The notes: generated by a model not told the origin, from the letters alone. Positions 29,150-39,864 are shown, counted from the stretch's first letter. The stretch: 39,864 bases of DNA from Mesaphorura yosii (GCA_009869945.1 WIXG01000549.1:1-39864); one strand, 5' to 3'. Program-made: numbers and translations.

Positions 29150-30270
29150 AAGTGTAGCTTTCAAATAAAATACTTGACACCACTAAACCCGTCCACATAA
29201 ATAATTTACTATTGCTAACGAGACGCTGGTCAATTATCCGTGAAAATTCATTAATTCAATACTTCCACACAAATAAAAATACAGCACATCTTAAATTCAT
29301 AATGGCGCATAACACTTTGCGTCGGTTTGTTCTTGACAAATGTGCTCTTTTTGATCTCTTCGTCAAACGCTGAGTTTCGTTGGAATATACATTTATAAAA
29401 AATCCGTTCAAACTATGAAAAAATCGATGATTTTTTGGTGAAAAGATCGGATCTTTTTGATCTTTTCAAAGTCCATTTAAATTGAAAATTTCGGTCACAT
29501 CAGGCACTACACTTCACAGATCAGTTCAGTATACGTACTAATTGTGTTGGGATGAGTCCTGACTACGTTCAACCATCGAGTCTGCATGTGAATAAATTAA
29601 AAACGTGTTTGGATAGTTTGGCTCTAGGAATACAATGAGCGAGACGAGATTCTGAGAAATTAAAATTTGACATGTAAAGGACACCAAGTTCCAGGTTTTG
29701 TGCTCATCAGAAATATTGTTCAGGTTTCGCTTCACCAAAACATATTCGCTTAAATCGCATTCAAATGATGTTTTGATATTTTAATGCCTGACTATTTGTG
29801 TCTCATTCTAAACATTCTTAAACCCTTTTGACTCTGTTTTTGACTTTGCTATTGTGCATCCACGAGGACTGACCGTTGAATGTAAACTTCGATCTCTTTT
29901 TTAATCTCTTCTGTGATTTTAAGTTTTGGTGTGTTTACGTTTATTTAAATTTCCGTTTAGCGTCCTTGCAAATGTAATCTAATCGGCTAAGTCTATATAA
30001 ACTCTGTATTTCCAATGCCTGGAAATAAAAATATTCAATTTTTTATCAATTTTTATGACCGTTTCTTCAAAAAAAACCCGAGCCTTGGTTTAAACGCATT
30101 TTCCGGCCCGCCAAAGCAGTTACATTCACAGCCCGTTGACGGCACAGCCGAAGCAGCGTTCGTACGAGCCTTGGAGACTCACGTTGACTCGAGCAAACGC
30201 AACCTCACTAAATTTGTGGCGGTCAGTCGAGCCTGGCGGGCTGCATCTCACAAATTTGTGCCTCTCATGG
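29150..30270. other. AT-rich spacer, no gene seen
   Basis: About 1.1 kb. Near 29400-29470 there are A/T runs and repeated GATC(T)TTT motifs (AAAAGATCGGATCTTTTTGATCTTTT). A TATATAA at about 29994 could serve the acyltransferase-like gene. The ORF at 30015-30341 has no recognised domain, but its end may hold an upstream exon of that gene. Confidence 0.4.
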
Positions 30271-30277
30271 TTTGCGA

Positions 30278-30749
30278 ATGGCAGCCTACCCCTATAAGCT
30301 GTACGTCATGCCTCGCGGGCACGCGCACGCGCTCGAAGTGACACTCCAGCAGATGCCTGAGACGGGAGGCGTGAAAATCAGGCCACTGACAGTGAACGAC
30401 ATCGACAAAGTCGCGAGGTTCTGGGAGTTTAGCACGAAGAAGACGAAGGGAATGATGCGCAGTTGCGTGGAGAAGGTGGGCTGCTCCTTTAGTGCACGAA
30501 ACGCTGGCAAGATGGGTGCTCATGAATTGTGCAGGAAACTTTTTCGCTCTGCAGACGGACCCCGCATTTGTGGGGCGTCGATATGGCAAAGCTATGTTCA
30601 GAGCCGCTTGCAAGTGCGGACTCGACCGGAGACTGATCCCCGTCACGATCGTCGAGGCAAGCAATGAGCGAGCGATGCGAGTCATGGAGCGGGTTGGACT
30701 GAAGCAAGTGGAAGATGTGCAGCGGATTGAGATTGAGACGGCGGATTGA
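30278..30749 (+). pseudogene. GNAT-type N-acyltransferase (GLYAT-like), frameshifted
   Basis: Frame one starts at the ATG at 30278 (MAAYPYKLYVMPRGHAHALE) and includes KIRPLTVNDIDKVARFWEFS, a GNAT N-terminal strand-helix pattern. After EKVGCSF (about 30485) the protein continues in the next frame with LVHETLARWVLMNCAGNFFALQTDPAFVGRRYGKAM, where the acetyl-CoA loop R/Q-x-x-G-x-A appears as GRRYGKA. It ends with EASNERAMRVMERVGLKQVED and TGA at 30747-30749. No intron of normal size can bridge the shift; the only GT-AG pair there spans 17 bp. About ten residues expected between the halves are also missing. It is therefore probably a young pseudogene, with assembly error as the alternative. Confidence 0.65.
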
Positions 30750-31406
30750 CTATTAACTGCAAGTTTGGAATCTGAAACTTGCAACTGAACTTCGAGTTTC
30801 TGCTCTTCTTCCTGACGACAGCATTGCGTAATTGTGTTTGGCGGCCAAACGCTAAAAAAGCAAAGCTTGCGATTTGTGAATGCTCAAATAGTTTAACGAT
30901 TAGCGCAGAGTCTGCATTTTCCGCACGGCTCGTGCGGCGCTGTCACTGCAGATATTTGCACTTGTCATGATACAGGTAGCATTTCAAGATTAACCGACTG
31001 AAGCTGCTGCTGCTGCTGCATTGAATTAGCTCATCAAACACATCGTGCTATTAATAGTAACTGTTATATTATGAGACAGACGGGTTTAAATCACGTTGCC
31101 CTGAATTAAACTCTGAAGAATCACTTGAACGGTTTAATAAAATTTAAATCCATGATACGTAGTTTACATTTGGACAATGCAGGCACCTCACCGACTGAAA
31201 CCAGAAATAACAATGACAATTCTTGACAGGGAAAGCTCAGTTGATTAATTACTGGCATTAATTCATATTCACTGCCTGATTTACGCAATGACGCAGGCTA
31301 GCCTGACTAGCCTGAATAAAAACGTGACACTGACCATTTCCAAGCACCAGTTGACCCCAAATCAATTCGGGAGTGTATTTTTGGATCTTGGCTCCAAAAT
31401 TTAAGA
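30750..31406. other. Intergenic spacer with a short CTG run
   Basis: No gene recognised. A pure GCTGCTGCTGCTGCTGC tract lies at 31003-31019. AT-rich sequence around 31080-31370 presumably contains the promoter of the next gene, but no clear TATA box was found. Confidence 0.55.
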
Positions 31407-32816
31407 ATGGCAACTGCCTTGAGCCTGTTTCTGCCGCTGCTCGTCCATCTCGTCCAGACGCAAGCCGGCGACTACGCCGCCGACCCGCCGTACTATGCCC
31501 ACCGCTACTTTGGCGCGGCCGGCCCGCGTGGGCTTCTGCTCGACGAAGCGGGTGACATCATCGTCAAGTCAAACGGCGCGTACGCCGTTTTCGAGCAACC
31601 AAATGGGGACGGGAGCGTGAACGTATGCAGGCGAAAGATTGTGGACGACGATGGCGGGACGCTACAGGTGAACCACGGCATTGCATTCAATCGGGGCTAC
31701 ATTTACATGTCCACGCCCACGACCGTCTACCGCTGGCCGTACACACCTGGCTCGCGGGAGCTCGTGACAGTGCCCAAGGAGGAGGTCATCAACGGCATTC
31801 CGGCCCCAGGACACGACACGAGGACACTCATCTTTGACGAACAAAACAGGCTATACATGAGCGTCGGCTCGCAAGCGAACGTCGACCCCAACTCGGCTCG
31901 GGCGCACGTCAAACGCTTTGTGATTGATGGAGCGGGGCTGCCTATGAATTACAATACGGCGGGAGAAGTGAGTTCGAATTTAAACCTTCGTATGACATGC
32001 CACGCGCCTAATTCGCGACTGCCCTCAGGTTTTCGCTGATGGACTCCGAAACGAGGTCGGACTTGACTTTGACGTGGCTGGTGTGCTGTGGGGCGTTGAG
32101 AACGGAGCCGATAACTTGGGTCGCCCTGACCTTGGCGGTGATATCCACAATGGGAACCCGGCGGAAGAGTTCAACCGGTTTGGTGGGCCGCCAGGCACTC
32201 ACTACGGGTATCCGTACTGTTTCTCTACACATAACCTGCCCGGCGTGCCACCAGGCACGCAGTTTGCGTGGCCATCCTTCATGGACGATGGCATACACAC
32301 GGACGAATGGTGCCGGAACACTGCAAACGTAAGCCCTACCGTATTTTTGCACGGGTACACAAATTAGCAGTATTTTCTTGTCTCCCACCGCAGAATCAGC
32401 CCCCAGTCATCGCCATGCCCGCTCACATCGCTCCGTTGGGCGTCCACTTCTACAGGGGCCAAGGCTGCGATACCCCCGGAGCATTTCCGTGTGGCGCCGT
32501 TTCTGACGCCTTCGTCGCGAATCACGGTTCCTGGAACAGCGACGTGAAAGTTGGCTACAATGTGGTTCGATACTTTTTCGACAAGCTGAGCCTGATGCCC
32601 ACCGGTCAGGAGGAGGAAGTCCTGTACACAAACAACGTGGCCAACTGTGGCAACGAATGCCATCGGCCAGTGAACGCTATTTTCAATAGCCGGGGACAAA
32701 TGATCATCAGCGCAGACTCGAATCACGAGGTGGTCATCGTGTACTACGGCCAGCCGGGCCCAACCTTCATTGAAGGGTGCACGGGCATTTATAATGATAG
32801 TAGCAGTACTCTTTAA
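31407..32816 (+). CDS. Secreted glucose/sorbosone-dehydrogenase-type beta-propeller
   Basis: 427 aa. Exons are 31407-31967, 32029-32328 and 32394-32816, all phase 0. ATG at 31407 and a signal peptide (LSLFLPLLVHLVQTQA). Propeller-type motifs run in order: PRGLLLDEAGDIIV, NHGIAFNRGYIYMSTPTTVYRW, GHDTRTLIFDEQNRLYMSVGSQANV, VFADGLRNEVGLDFDVAGVLWGVENGADNLG, EEFNRFGGPPGTHYGYPYCF and FVANHGSWNSDVKVGYNVVRYFF. The pattern matches the GSDH/L-sorbosone dehydrogenase family of PQQ-type soluble sugar dehydrogenases, common in bacteria and fungi. The cofactor and substrate cannot be told from sequence alone. It has proper introns and a eukaryotic signal peptide. The next gene, on the same strand, is a GH3 glycosidase, which suggests a carbohydrate role. 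Confidence 0.8.
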
Positions 32817-32820
32817 TAAA
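32815..32820 (+). terminator. AATAAA poly(A) signal overlapping the stop codon
   Basis: The stop TAA (32814-32816) overlaps AATAAA (32815-32820), so the 3' UTR would be only some 15-30 nt if this signal is used. Confidence 0.6.
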
Positions 32821-33227
32821 TGAATTTGTGATTCCGATATTAGTTATTAGCGCATCTTCAGTGTACCCTTCAATTTCCAGCGCAGTTGATTGGTGAGCAG
32901 ATGCTTTTATTCCTCTGCCATCTGTCACCAGCTGCGTACCCACCTGGCTTTGGCAAGTCAGTCAAGTGTTTTTGTTTCTACTCACAAGATAAAAATTGAC
33001 TAATTGCAATAATCGTGTTATGTAAACATCAGACTGCTTACTAGGGCAGGGCAGTGGCCAAGACACTTCATGGGTACCATTTCAGCCAGGACACGGCGTG
33101 CGTGGCAATTTCAAAGGTTGGGCAGGTGGCGGGCTAAAGCAGGTTGAAGATTATTGCTGATTGATTGACAGCCAACGTCAGGTGCCGACGTACTAGCCAA
33201 GTGGACAACCCAGATTTCGGACCAGGA

Positions 33228-33235
33228 TATAAAAA
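33228..33235 (+). promoter_or_regulatory. TATA box of the GH3 gene
   Basis: TATAAAAA lies 50-57 bp upstream of the GH3 ATG. Transcription would start near 33258, leaving a leader of about 25-30 nt. Confidence 0.65.
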
Positions 33236-33284
33236 GACTCTGTGAACGACGGGTTAGTAGTTTAGTTTAGTTCCAGAACCCGAA

Positions 33285-35722
33285 ATGGCGACCACAACTA
33301 CAGTTCTCTGCTTCCGCCTGCTTCTTGTCTTCACACTTTCGGCCTGCACTTCCACTGGCCAAGAGGTAATTTCCTCTTTCTTTTTTAGATACTTTTAAAT
33401 TTGAAATTCGTGGAATTGTAAACCTCCGTATGTTGTTTTCTAGTATGTTGGCGTATGCGACAAGACGCAAAACGCTCAGCTGCCCTTTTGTGACTCGAAC
33501 CTGTCCTTCGACGCTCGAGTGCAAGATTTGCTGGGTCGTCTGACGCTTGACGAAAAAATCGGTCTTCTGGATCACACGTCGGCGGGCGCATCGACAAATG
33601 TTGAACTGGACGAATATAACTGGTGGAATGAAGCGTTGCATGGAGTCGCGGGTAGCCCAGGAACACAATTCCGGCCGCCGACAGAGTACGCAACAGTCTT
33701 CCCACAAATCATCAGCCTCGCTGCGTCGTTTAACAAGCAACTCTTTTTCGAAATGGGAAACGTGACCGGAAATGAAGCGAGGTGAGGAAGTGTACGAAAT
33801 AATCGGTTCATCTGCGTCCTGACAATTAAAATTGGGCGGGTCGTTAATGCAGGGTGTTCTTTCACTCGGGGAATTCTGGGTTGACATTCTGGAGCCCAGA
33901 CATCAACATTTTCCGTGACCCGCGCTGGGGCCGAGGGCACGAGACGCCGGGGGAAGACCCTCATTTGAGTGGCGAGTACGCGAAAGCTTTTGTGAGGGGC
34001 ATGCAGGGCGACGAATACGAGCGAGGATTCCTCAAGACGGGCGCGTGTTGCAAGCATTTCTCTGCCCACAGCGCGGAAGAGGGCCGTTTCTCATTCAACT
34101 CCATCGTGACCGCCCAGGACATGGCAGACACATACCTGCCCGCCTTCAAAACGTGTGTGCAGGACGCAGGCGTGGCCTGCGTGATGTGCTCGTACAACTC
34201 AATCAACGGAGTCCCGGCCTGTGCTCACAAGGAGCTGCTCACTGGCACCGTGCGTGAAAAATGGGGGCTTGACGGCTACATCACGGCGGACTGCGACGCT
34301 GGCGCCTGGGTGGATCTCGAGCACCACTACACAAACTCAACGTCGGAGACGTGCCGTACTCTGCTGGACGCCGGCATGGACCTGGAGTGCTACTACTTTG
34401 TGCGGTACTTTGAGCAGTACCTGCGCCAGGCGGTGGATGACGGCACCGTCCCCGTGCAGCTGATTGACACCGCACTGACGAGGCTACTCCGAGTACTGAT
34501 GCGGATGGGCTACTTCGAGAAGGACGCGACTCGCCCTTACAAGGAGCTCGTCCCGGACATGGTCGATAGCCAACCCCACCAGGCACTCGCCCTCCAGGCT
34601 GCGAGGGAGAGTATCGTCCTCCTCAAAAATGCGCCGAACGTGAGGACGGGGCAGCCACCACTCCCGATTCACATTGACACAGAGGCATTGAAAGCTGGAC
34701 GTCTGCATGCGCGTGCAAGCATGGCTGCCATCGGGCCGTACATCACCGGGGGAGAGAGCTTTCTAGGAAACTACCACGGCAGGCCGTCCTTCATCAAGGA
34801 GCCAGTCGACGAGATTCGGAAGTTTGTCCCCGACTTGGAGTGGGAGCGCGGGTGCAACGTGTCGAATTTCGACAACCCTCGCCTGCAAGAGGCTGAAAAC
34901 CTTGCAGCCTCCTCAGCCCAAGTCGTGCTCCTCGTCGGCACGAGCCCAGACCTCGAAAACGAAGGGCGCGACCGACCCAATCTGACCTTGCCCGGACTGC
35001 AAGACGAGCTGATTCGTCGCGTGCTGGCTGTCACACAAGAGCCGGTCATCATGCTTGTCGTTTCTGGAGGCGCCATCGGTCTGGAGGAGTGGAAAAACGA
35101 TCCGCGAGTTGGTGCCATCATCTGGGCGGGCTATTTGGGCCAGTCCGCCGGAGAAGCGATGGCTGACGTCTTGTTCGGCGCGTACAACCCAGCTGGGCGC
35201 CTCACGCAGAGTTTTTACTCCTCCGAATTTGTGGATCAAGTGTCCAAGTTTGACATGAACATGCGGCCGGTGAACGGGTCACCTGGGCGCACGTACCGAT
35301 TCTTCCAGGGCGAACCCGTCTATACCTTCGGGCATGGATTGTCGTACACAACATTCGAGTATGCATTCACTGCTGAGGCTGCTGACATTTCGACCCCTTC
35401 AATAATTCCTACTTTGACGGCTGAGGGCGATTGCTCGGTGGAAGTCAACGTCACCGTTCGCAACTCGGGCCAACGAGCCGGCGACCACTCCGTTCTTTGG
35501 TTCATCTCTCCGCCTAACGCTGGGCAGATGGGGCGCCCTATTAAGAACCTGCTGGATTTTGAGAGGTTGAACAATGTTCAGGTACTCGAATCCAGGCAGG
35601 TGAAAATCTGCTTGAATCGAGACGATTTCCACTTGGCGAACGAAGAAGGCGAGTTTGAAGTCGTGACTGGCGAATGGAAACTGACGGTTGGGTCCCTGGA
35701 GCGAGGAGTTTTGGTCCTCTAA
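33285..35722 (+). CDS. Secreted GH3 beta-xylosidase-like glycosidase
   Basis: 762 aa. Exons are 33285-33365, 33444-33781 and 33853-35722, in frame throughout. ATG at 33285 and a signal peptide (VLCFRLLLVFTLSACTS). N-terminal GH3 domain: LLGRLTLDEKIGLL, YNWWNEALHGVAGSPG, SPDINIFRDPRWGRGHETPGEDP, ACCKHFSAHS and CSYNSINGVPACAH. The catalytic nucleophile is Asp286 in ITADCDAGAW. The C-terminal GH3 domain (ESIVLLKNAP, VVLLVGTSPDLENEGRDRPNL, VSGGAIGLEEW, IIWAGYLGQSAGEAMADVLFG) and the fibronectin-III-like domain (EPVYTFGHGLSYTTFEY) complete the usual layout. The WWNEALHG and DCDA motifs place it with the beta-xylosidase/arabinosidase subgroup rather than beta-glucosidases. Predicted to release xylose from plant or fungal xylo-oligosaccharides in the gut lumen. 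Confidence 0.93.
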
Positions 35723-35772
35723 GAGATGTTTGTTCACAGCTCTTATGATTTTGATTTTCATCTATTTTCGGT

Positions 35773-35778
35773 AATAAA
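35773..35778 (+). terminator. AATAAA poly(A) signal of the GH3 gene
   Basis: Canonical signal 51 bp after the GH3 stop codon. Confidence 0.7.
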
Positions 35779-36208
35779 GCCTCGGAACACAACTTTCAGA
35801 ACTTCTCGCTTGGTCGGTCTTCGGTCTCCGTTCACGTTGAACTACAGATTGAAGTCCAATGTGTCAGTGTTCGGGTCCCAGCTCAGTCCCAAAACTTGTT
35901 CAATCGCCATGTCAGAGTCGAAGTTCAGATTCGGCTCGTTTTGAAATCGGATTTATTATCGAGCTGACAGAAAAGCATTTACGTTTGGAGAGAAATTACA
36001 ATAATTATTAGAACTGGCTAGCTTTCACAACGCTGCTGCCGCTGTTCAGCATATAACATTGAAAATACAAAATACTTATAAATAGTAATGCTACTTATAA
36101 ATTAAATACTCGAAATGCAATGCGTTGTTAAATATAATTGAAAACACGGTCGTATCGTTCAATAAGCAAGTCAAGGCTTCCAGCATTGGATTGGAGGTTC
36201 CAGCTTCT

Positions 36209-39108
36209 TCAGTTGGTCCAGTCTCCCGCATTGTACTGGAAATGTGAGTGAGCGTGAGCGGACGACGCGAGCTGGCTCACGCTGGTTCGAATCCCCGTCT
36301 TTTGAGCGGATTTTGTGTAGTTGGCAGTCGATCCACTGCTGCTTGTTGTGTTGGACGCTCGGCTCTCCTTGGAATTCTCCTGAATCGTGCTCAAATTGTT
36401 GCCAACGCTGAAAATTGCAAATAGGCATATTCTCTTAATGCATGCTTTGACCCTAAACACGGCTAAACAAGCCAAAACTCAAAAGCTAAACTTACTGCAT
36501 GGTTGCGTTGAAGTTGGCCTTTACGTAGTTGTACGATGGTATTGACGCGGATGCTTGTCCTCCGCCCCCGCCATCAGCAAAGTCATCGGCCATCATAATT
36601 GGTCTGGTCTGAGCATGCGACTCCGGCTGAAAATTTCTGCCGCTGTCCATGCCATTATCAGTGTATACACCTTTTTCAGGCGTAGAATTGTGGATTGGGC
36701 GCGGATTGAAGTGCAAAGCACGTGTGAGGTTTGACAGGTCAAATTCTGGCTGGATATTCGCCTGTCTCGTAAGGATGGCTTCAGTATCGTCGGTATCTGG
36801 CTCCATCACCGTTCTGCGGGAAGTTTCATATTCTTGTACAGGGCGAGTCACCTAAAATTGAATGAAATGATAAAATGATAAGTAATTGCAACTTAATTGC
36901 ATGCCATTTTATGCTCAAATGGATATTGTTTACCGATCTGGCTCCAAATGCAGTCGTTGGCTCGAGAAACACATTTTCCTTTCCTTGATTTCCCGAGATA
37001 TGACCGGCGCTGGCCTGTGCTTGCTGTAGCTGCTTTTGTGACGCTTCATTTTGTCGACTTCTCTCCTGCTTCGCCTTGATCTCAGCCTCGATGAGCCGTG
37101 CCTCGAGTTCCACCTGGCGAGCCTCAATCTCCCTTTGTCGCGTCTGCAGTGTAGCAACTTGCAGCTTCAGAGCAGCATTTTCAGCCTCGAGCTCCGCCAC
37201 ACGAGGATCGGGCTGCTGCGGTTGCGGGGGCTCCGAGCCGGACACACTCAAATTCTTGGTGACTTGCACAATGCTCTGAGTCTGCTTTATCAAATTCTGT
37301 GCACAGATTTTTCGCTTCATGTACTCGGCAACGCGAAGATGCTCGAAAGTGACTTCTTTCCCGTCTTGCCAGAGCTGAAATGAAAACATAAAATTTATGG
37401 AACCCTCCAATAAAAATTCATGCAAGTTGTTTAATGCTTACATCTTTGAGGCGACACATTATTCGCTGGTTACTGGCGGCCGGAAGCATCATTTGCCCGG
37501 CTGGATTCTGATCTTCAGGCCGTTCAGGCGGAGGAGGCAGAGCGAGCCCTTTGATGATGTTTGGAGGAGCAGCAACAGAAGCATCTTTGTTTGGTTCGTC
37601 CGTCTTGCCCTTTTCTTTCAGACCGTCGTCGCCTTCAGTTTCCAGCCTCTTCTCGCTCAGCACAGCCCTGCTCAACGTCTTTCGGGGCTTCTGCACAACC
37701 GGCACGACAACGATGGATTTTTCACTGTCCTCATAAATCTGAATTTTCTCAATCGGTTCAGCCGCCGGATTGAAGGTCGGAGCTGTGGTGAGGGCAGTGT
37801 CTGGCTTACTCCACTTTGTGGCTTCGATGAAATTTTCTTTATCCAGCCTATCATTCAGATTCTCCTCGATTTCTCTTACAGCTTCCCGTCGAGTCTTTGA
37901 AGGAGGCGGTGGCGGTGGCATGATTTCGTTCTCGTTCTGCTGGTAAATTGGAACTTTTCTTGATTCTGTGACATTTACTGAAGTACGTGCTGGCCGAGCT
38001 CTTGTTGGGTCGGCAATTACTAAGCCGGTGCGCAGATTTTGTGCCTCGAAATGTGGGCCAACTATTGGGACGGAAGCTCCGAACAATCGAGAATCATACT
38101 GGGCTGAATTTTCTTCTTTTTCCTTCATGCCCTGACTGACTCGCTCAGCAACTCGAAATTGGAAGTTTCTGAATAGTTTAGAAATAACTTAATTAGTTGG
38201 GTATAGCTAGCATTTGAATTTTTCTTACTGTGGCATGTGGCTTACGTCTTAAATTCCTCCAAGAACTCGGCCGGTTGAGCGTTGTTGGTGTGACCCAGCT
38301 CCAGAATTTCGGACACTTTGTCGTATTTCTAGAATGGATTATAATCACAAATGAGAAATTACCAAGGCCAATGACCAATTCCAGCCTATTTGACTTCAGC
38401 ACTAAACTCACCTTTAATGACTCGTAGTCCTCAGCAATTTGAGTGTACATTCGACTCACAGTTTTTCCGACACCTTGACCAATCAAGCAATTATGAATTA
38501 TTGCGACGCGCTTCTCGGGGCCAAACACGCTGAACTAAATATTGAAAAGAGGAATCAATATTAGAATTTGGATAATTTGGAAGACGAGGAAGGAAGAATT
38601 ATTATTTAGCAATAACTGACAACTTACGCCCTTGAGCAAAATATCCACGAATCTCTTATCGTTCTTGTACTGATCTTGGTTTAGAAATTTTCGAACACAA
38701 TTTTTGAGCAATTCGTTGTATTTACTTTGATACTTTCCACTGGTCAGACAATTCTGCTCGTAAAATGCGATGCCACGGACCCAAACGCCTAACGGATCAT
38801 CCCCTTGACACGTTGCAAGTTCTTCATCCAGCTCTCTGCAACAAATCGGACCGACAGAATCATGAAAAGTTTTCCTTCATCTTCGACCCGTTTATCTCTC
38901 GATTTAGGTTTGTTTTCGTCACTTACTGCAAAGCGTCAGCGATCTCTTGATCGCTCCTCGGTTGCATGCCTCCAGTGCTCGAACTCGGAAGGGATTGATT
39001 AAGCTGAGAGATTCTCCTTCCGTGGCTTAACGGCTGGATATTTTCCTTGTGCAGCTCCCACGGCATTTTGGCGTTCTCGTTTCCTTGCTGTTGTGGATAA
39101 ACTGGCAT
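36209..39108 (-). CDS. Mad3/BubR1-like spindle checkpoint protein without kinase domain (8 exons)
   Basis: Mitotic checkpoint complex subunit that inhibits APC/C-Cdc20, 771 aa. Exons are 39108-38927, 38832-38628, 38534-38412, 38328-38246, 38168-37442, 37374-36934, 36851-36496 and 36407-36209. The N-terminal KEN box is residues 21-23 in WELHKENIQPLSHGR, the BubR1 hallmark. The Mad3/BUB1 homology-I TPR domain follows (GDDPLGVWVRGIAFYEQN, GKYQSKYNELLKNCVRKF, VSRMYTQIAEDYESLK, EFLEEFK, FQFRVAERVSQG). A second KEN lies at 308-310, a Bub3-binding GLEBS-like motif at about 447-458 (EVTFEHLRVAEY), a coiled coil at about 498-560 and a third KEN at 572-574. No kinase domain follows. Exon 2 was given a non-standard acceptor (GAGAG/CTGG) to keep frame. 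The stronger acceptor CAG/AGAG at 38837 fits the family better (QELDEE) but goes out of frame at an A-run. Confidence 0.87.
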
Positions 39109-39864
39109 CTTGGCAGTGTAGAGTGAATGGCGGACGGTGAGACCAGCTTCTCAGCTATCAATTATTCCAACAAAGGAAACGAATCATTAAACTAACACCA
39201 GAATGAAAGAAACCAGATTTTCGTTAGAATTCGGCTTTCAGCTTTCAACTACTTACGACTGCAATTTGTATTTTGTTGATAAGTCAAAGGTCGACTGGCC
39301 ACTGACTAATGAACTAATTATCCAATTAGGATTACAGAATTACAGTGGATAACACGATTTAGCTTGGGTACATTACGGATCAGTCTTTTGTGAATGTGAA
39401 TTGGACTACAACTCTCAACTTACAAGAACTCACGCTGACTCAAGCAGAAGAAAGGCAACACAAAAGCCGCCGTTGATGCTTTCGGTTTGCCTCGCTCAGA
39501 TACAAATTCCATAGCGCGAGCGTGCTTCCCATCTTGACCAGAAAGGATAAAGGAGGATGCAAATGCGACACAACGTCAAAGACCAGCACAGAATTACTGG
39601 GTTCTCCATCATGAAATTCAATTTCATTGACCACAGATAGTAAATTCGATCAACGATCGCGCAGTATCTTTCCTTTTGTAGTTTTGGTGTTTGATAGGGA
39701 TCCGACCGGATCCCCAGTAAACAAACCGTGGATTCATGAAGGCAGAAGTCTACAATCATAAAGTACAGGTTCGACTCGATCTGGTACCCAACAATTTCAT
39801 CATGTTCACGGCATCGCTCTCGTTCTCGAATGCGAATTTCATAAAAGCCTCATGCAAGAGTGCA
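39109..39864. other. Upstream region of the BubR1-like gene; no recognised gene
   Basis: Contains the promoter of the minus-strand checkpoint gene. From 39440 to the window edge, minus-strand frames of 64 and 87 codons overlap. They carry protein-like stretches (for example FMKFAFENESDAVNMMKLLG near 39840 and LFVDVVSHL-like sequence near 39560), but in different frames. They could be the 3' end of a gene that starts beyond the window. No family recognised. Confidence 0.3.

Noticed and set aside
31003..31019. CTG triplet run as a possible regulatory or unstable repeat
   Set aside because: Only five to six units in non-coding DNA, within the normal background of short repeats.
1..39864. Prokaryotic features (operons, CRISPR arrays, ribosome binding sites) and tRNA or rRNA genes
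   Set aside because: Spliceosomal introns, poly(A) signals and gene content are animal. No repeat-spacer array, rRNA segment or cloverleaf with A/B boxes was recognised by eye. A tRNAscan run would be the decisive test for tRNAs.

Overview
This window is animal nuclear DNA and most likely comes from a springtail (Collembola). The evidence is compact genes with short GT-AG introns (about 45-100 bp), AATAAA poly(A) signals, and three seven-transmembrane arthropod-type chemoreceptors whose C-termini (a Cys-Arg-Pro-Leu-like block, then an ...N-x-I-x-LLLxF end) look like the expanded collembolan gustatory-receptor family. The species-group call is inference. The gene content is directly readable.

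Layout. 1-2.0 kb: remnant of a Tigger/pogo DDE transposase with terminal repeats. 2.0-2.4 kb: last exon of a probable small secreted Cys-rich protein. 2.75-4.9 kb (-): four-exon calpain protease without a calcium-binding PEF domain. 5.4-6.65 kb: hairpin-rich GC block joined to a decayed hAT transposase. 6.9-8.3 kb: chemoreceptor 1. 9.4-12.2 kb: PEX6, the peroxisomal AAA ATPase. 12.6-13.2 kb: unknown secreted protein. 13.4-15.2 kb: a catalase with a signal peptide and a substituted catalytic Asn. 15.9-16.1 kb (-): tiny MGC-type Gly-rich protein. 16.7-17.4 kb (-): C-type lysozyme fold lacking both catalytic acids, plus an Ig-like tail. 18.0-19.5 kb: chemoreceptor 2. 19.6-20.7 kb: two convergent, overlapping small genes. 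20.9-22.9 kb (-): secreted angiotensin-converting-enzyme homologue. 23.6-24.9 kb (-): chemoreceptor 3. 25.3-25.8 kb (-): catalase pseudogene. 26.1-28.3 kb: class IIb histone deacetylase. 28.5-29.1 kb (-): decayed coding remnant. 30.3-30.75 kb: broken GNAT acyltransferase. 31.4-32.8 kb: secreted sugar-dehydrogenase-type beta-propeller. 33.3-35.7 kb: secreted GH3 beta-xylosidase. 36.2-39.1 kb (-): eight-exon Mad3/BubR1 spindle-checkpoint protein without a kinase domain.

How the genes relate. There are no operons. The window mixes housekeeping genes (PEX6, HDAC, BubR1, calpain) with lineage-variable genes for secretion and environment sensing (chemoreceptors, catalase, lysozyme-like, ACE, GH3 xylosidase, sugar dehydrogenase). 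The last two are adjacent, both secreted and both carbohydrate-related, which would suit a detritivore gut. The most notable features are enzyme folds with altered active sites (catalase, lysozyme, HDAC gatekeeper) and the hairpin-dense element at 5.55-5.78 kb. Exon joins were worked out by reading-frame continuity and GT-AG signals and have not been checked against transcripts.
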